The position numbers and the translations under genes were made by a program. From CALMFQ01 sp964495595 (GTDB lineage: Bacteria; Pseudomonadota; Gammaproteobacteria; Burkholderiales; SCOH01): DNA of 10,415 nucleotides. This document shows positions 7,372 to 10,415 of the stretch, piece by piece. The stretch covers positions 1 to 10,415 of the forward strand of contig CAZBWH010000094.1 in NCBI GenBank assembly GCA_964495595.1. The letters run 5' to 3'. The notes under the pieces were generated by a model, which did no database searches, had not been told where the DNA came from, and was given only the letters and a program-made list of their open reading frames with translations. The stretch's first letter is position 1. Each line of letters begins with the position of its first letter.

Positions 7372-7689
7372 CTAGTCAAGGCGCAGCCGCTCCACGATGC
7401 GGCCGTTGACCAGGTGCTCGTCGATGATCTCGTCGATGTCGGCCTGGTCGATGTAGGTGTACCAGACCCCTTCCGGGTAGACCACCAGCACCGGGCCGTC
7501 ATCGCAGCGGCCTAGGCAGCCGGCCTTGTTGATGCGGCACTGGCCACGGTCTTTCAGCCCCAGCGCGGCGATGCGGTCTTTGGCGTAGGTTTGCAGGGTG
7601 GTGGCGCCGCGGGCGTGGCAGCATGTTTCGCCCTCGGCGCGCTGGTTGGTGCAGAAAAACACGTGATGCTGGAAGTACGGTTGTGACAT
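7372..7689 (-). CDS. Thioredoxin-like [2Fe-2S] ferredoxin
   Basis: A 105-residue protein of the thioredoxin-fold (Shethna/NuoE-like) [2Fe-2S] ferredoxin family. The cysteine pattern is Cys13 (HHVFFCTNQR), Cys23-Cys24 (ETCCHARG), Cys51 (GQCRI), Cys58 and Cys62 (KAGCLGRCDDGP). The likely cluster ligands are Cys13, Cys24, Cys58 and Cys62, by analogy with the family. The C-terminal half, with GPVLVVYPEGVWYTYID and an acidic helix, is characteristic, and the length is normal. It would act in cytoplasmic electron transfer; the partner is unknown. The start is well supported by GGAGG 5 nt before ATG and a TATAAT box about 27 nt upstream. It is the first gene of the probable ferredoxin-hydrolase-NodIJ operon. 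Pairing of a ferredoxin and a small hydrolase with a NodIJ exporter is not one I can explain mechanistically. Confidence 0.93.
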   Translation of the reverse strand: MSQPYFQHHVFFCTNQRAEGETCCHARGATTLQTYAKDRIAALGLKDRGQCRINKAGCLGRCDDGPVLVVYPEGVWYTYIDQADIDEIIDEHLVNGRIVERLRLD

Positions 7690-7715
7690 GCGGCCTCCGT
7701 CTGGAATCAGGCCGG

Positions 7716-7721
7716 ATTATA
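7716..7721 (-). promoter_or_regulatory. -10 box of the ferredoxin-NodIJ operon promoter
   Basis: A perfect TATAAT on the minus strand, 26 bp before the ferredoxin ATG, would give a very short leader (about 20 nt). The -35 at the right distance (GCCTAA, 7739-7744) is poor, which suggests help from an activator. One arm of an 11-bp inverted repeat (7730-7740) sits just upstream, in the spacer, where a regulator could act. Confidence 0.55.
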
Positions 7722-7729
7722 AGGGATGT

Positions 7730-7799
7730 GCTGATTGATTAGGCGAGCGTTCGAGCACCGTTCGCCGCCGCAATTCGCCCGCGCAGCCAATCAATCAGC
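7730..7799. repeat. 11-bp inverted repeat with nested stem upstream of ferredoxin gene
   Basis: GCTGATTGATT (7730-7740) and AATCAATCAGC (7789-7799) are perfect inverted repeats 48 bp apart. Inside them GGCGAGCG (7742-7749) pairs with CGTTCGCC (7759-7766) with one wobble. The structure lies between the receptor stop and the ferredoxin promoter. It could terminate receptor transcription as RNA, although no T-run follows, or bind a dimeric regulator at the two arms, one of which touches the promoter. Role unknown. Confidence 0.6.
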
Positions 7800-7819
7800 G
7801 CTTCCCAAGCCGTTGCCCG

Positions 7820-9958
<2,139 letters not shown>

Positions 9959-10032
9959 GGGGGATCTCCGGGATTAGAGCGAATAGTCCAGTATTGCTGG
10001 CGCACCGCACAAATGCCAGCCTGAATCAGCCA

Positions 10033-10106
10033 CCGGGCTGTGAGGCAATACCAGAGCGGCACGCAGGCCGGCCTGCAAGGCAATACCAGAGCGGCGTGCA
10101 GCCCGG
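10033..10106. repeat. Direct-repeat and palindrome cluster between receptor gene and glyA
   Basis: The 18-mer AGGCAATACCAGAGCGGC occurs at 10043-10060 and 10078-10095, 35 bp apart. The next 11 bases are also similar (three mismatches), so it is an imperfect tandem repeat. Between the copies lies a perfect 14-bp palindrome, GCAGGCCGGCCTGC (10063-10076). An 8-bp inverted repeat, CCGGGCTG/CAGCCCGG (10033-10040 and 10099-10106), flanks the set. It lies in the divergent intergenic region and could hold operator sites for either gene; the function is not known. Confidence 0.75.
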
Positions 10107-10161
10107 CAAACCCGATGCGGCCCGATCGTGCCCACGGGCCGCACAGCAAGCCGGCGCGGCG

Positions 10162-10170
10162 TGGTAAAAT
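10162..10170 (+). promoter_or_regulatory. Candidate extended -10 promoter of glyA
   Basis: TGGTAAAAT is an extended -10 element (TG-n then TAAAAT at 10165-10170), 41 bp before the glyA ATG. No good -35 lies upstream, as is usual for extended -10 promoters. Transcription would start near 10177, at a run of T. Confidence 0.45.
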
Positions 10171-10211
10171 TGCCGCCTTTTTTTGACGAACCGGCCCGAA
10201 AGAGACCCCCC

Positions 10212-10415
10212 ATGTTCTCCGCAAAAAACACCCTCGCCGTTACCGATGCCGAACTCTGGTCTGCCATGCAGCAGGAAACCCAGCGCCAGGAAGACCACAT
10301 CGAACTGATCGCCTCGGAAAACTACACCAGCCCCGCCGTGATGCAGGCGCAAGGCTCGGTGCTGACCAACAAGTACGCCGAAGGCTACCCCGGCAAGCGC
10401 TACTACGGCGGCTGC
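10212..10415 (+). CDS. glyA: Serine hydroxymethyltransferase, N-terminal part
   Basis: The first 68 codons of GlyA, cut off by the window end. This is the PLP enzyme that converts serine and tetrahydrofolate to glycine and 5,10-methylene-tetrahydrofolate in the cytoplasm. The strongly conserved N-terminal blocks are visible: QEDHIELIASENYTSPAVM (residues 26-44), GSVLTNKYAEGYPGKRYYGG (48-67), then Cys68 (usually followed by EYVD). The PLP lysine lies far downstream, outside the window. The ATG at 10212 gives a normal-length N-terminus; the ribosome site is weak (AAAGAGA, about 7 nt upstream). It is the only plus-strand housekeeping gene here and is divergent from the receptor gene, with 253 bp between their starts. 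Confidence 0.96.
   Translation, partial: MFSAKNTLAVTDAELWSAMQQETQRQEDHIELIASENYTSPAVMQAQGSVLTNKYAEGYPGKRYYGGC

Noticed and set aside
5646..7409. 587-residue plus-strand ORF
   Set aside because: It is antisense to the NodJ, NodI and hydrolase genes, which show clear family motifs. The translation is rich in Gln, Arg, His and Ala with no motif, as expected for a GC-rich shadow frame.
6774..7502. 242-residue version of the small hydrolase
   Set aside because: The first 40-50 residues are Ser/Thr/Arg-rich out-of-frame ferredoxin sequence. The true start is the ATG at 7352 or the TTG at 7379.
10043..10106. Possible CRISPR-like array
   Set aside because: Only two copies, a 17-bp spacer that contains a palindrome, and no cas genes nearby.
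9959..10211. Fur box upstream of the TonB receptor
   Set aside because: I looked for the GATAATGATTATCATTATC-type pattern on both strands and found nothing close, so iron control cannot be claimed.

Overview
The window looks like chromosome of a GC-rich betaproteobacterium, probably of the Neisseriales/Chromobacteriaceae type. That placement rests on the style of the GlyA N-terminus, the NodI/NodJ-type exporter and the overall gene content; genus is not determined. Every gene between about 600 and 9958 lies on the minus strand. Only the transposase remnant at the left edge and glyA at the right edge lie on the plus strand.

Left edge (1-885): the edge of a mobile island. A tRNA-Arg(CCU) gene is followed, downstream of its 3' end, by the first ~29 codons of a P4-type tyrosine integrase. 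That integrase is cut by the right end of an IS3-family element. The IS transposase is itself defective: two transposase segments that are normally far apart are joined out of frame, and the region carrying the first catalytic Asp is missing. GGGGGCAT repeats precede the integrase start. The island body would lie to the left, outside the window; the backbone lies to the right.

Middle left (965-4993): two envelope or exported genes, each with its own candidate sigma-70 promoter. One encodes a large lipoprotein of unknown function with a Ca-binding-like Asp/Asn loop. The other encodes an exported CocE/NonD-type (X-Pro dipeptidyl-peptidase S15-like) serine hydrolase, which ends in a clear intrinsic terminator. 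An AT-rich gene-free stretch (about 4575-4993) separates them from the next operon.

Middle right (4994-7689): a probable four-gene operon, reading thioredoxin-like [2Fe-2S] ferredoxin, small cytoplasmic alpha/beta hydrolase, NodI-type ABC ATPase, NodJ-type ABC-2 permease. The first three genes are packed with overlap or zero gap. An 82-nt gap precedes the permease and contains a 24-codon ORF whose stop overlaps the permease start.

Right (7820-10415): a TonB-dependent outer-membrane receptor whose signal peptide is built from a CCTG tetranucleotide tract (nine full units). This is the most interesting feature: it is a strong candidate for on/off phase variation by slipped-strand mispairing, because both other frames terminate soon after the tract. 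It is divergent from glyA (serine hydroxymethyltransferase, truncated by the window end). Between them lies a compact cluster of two 18-bp direct repeats, a 14-bp palindrome and an 8-bp flanking inverted repeat.
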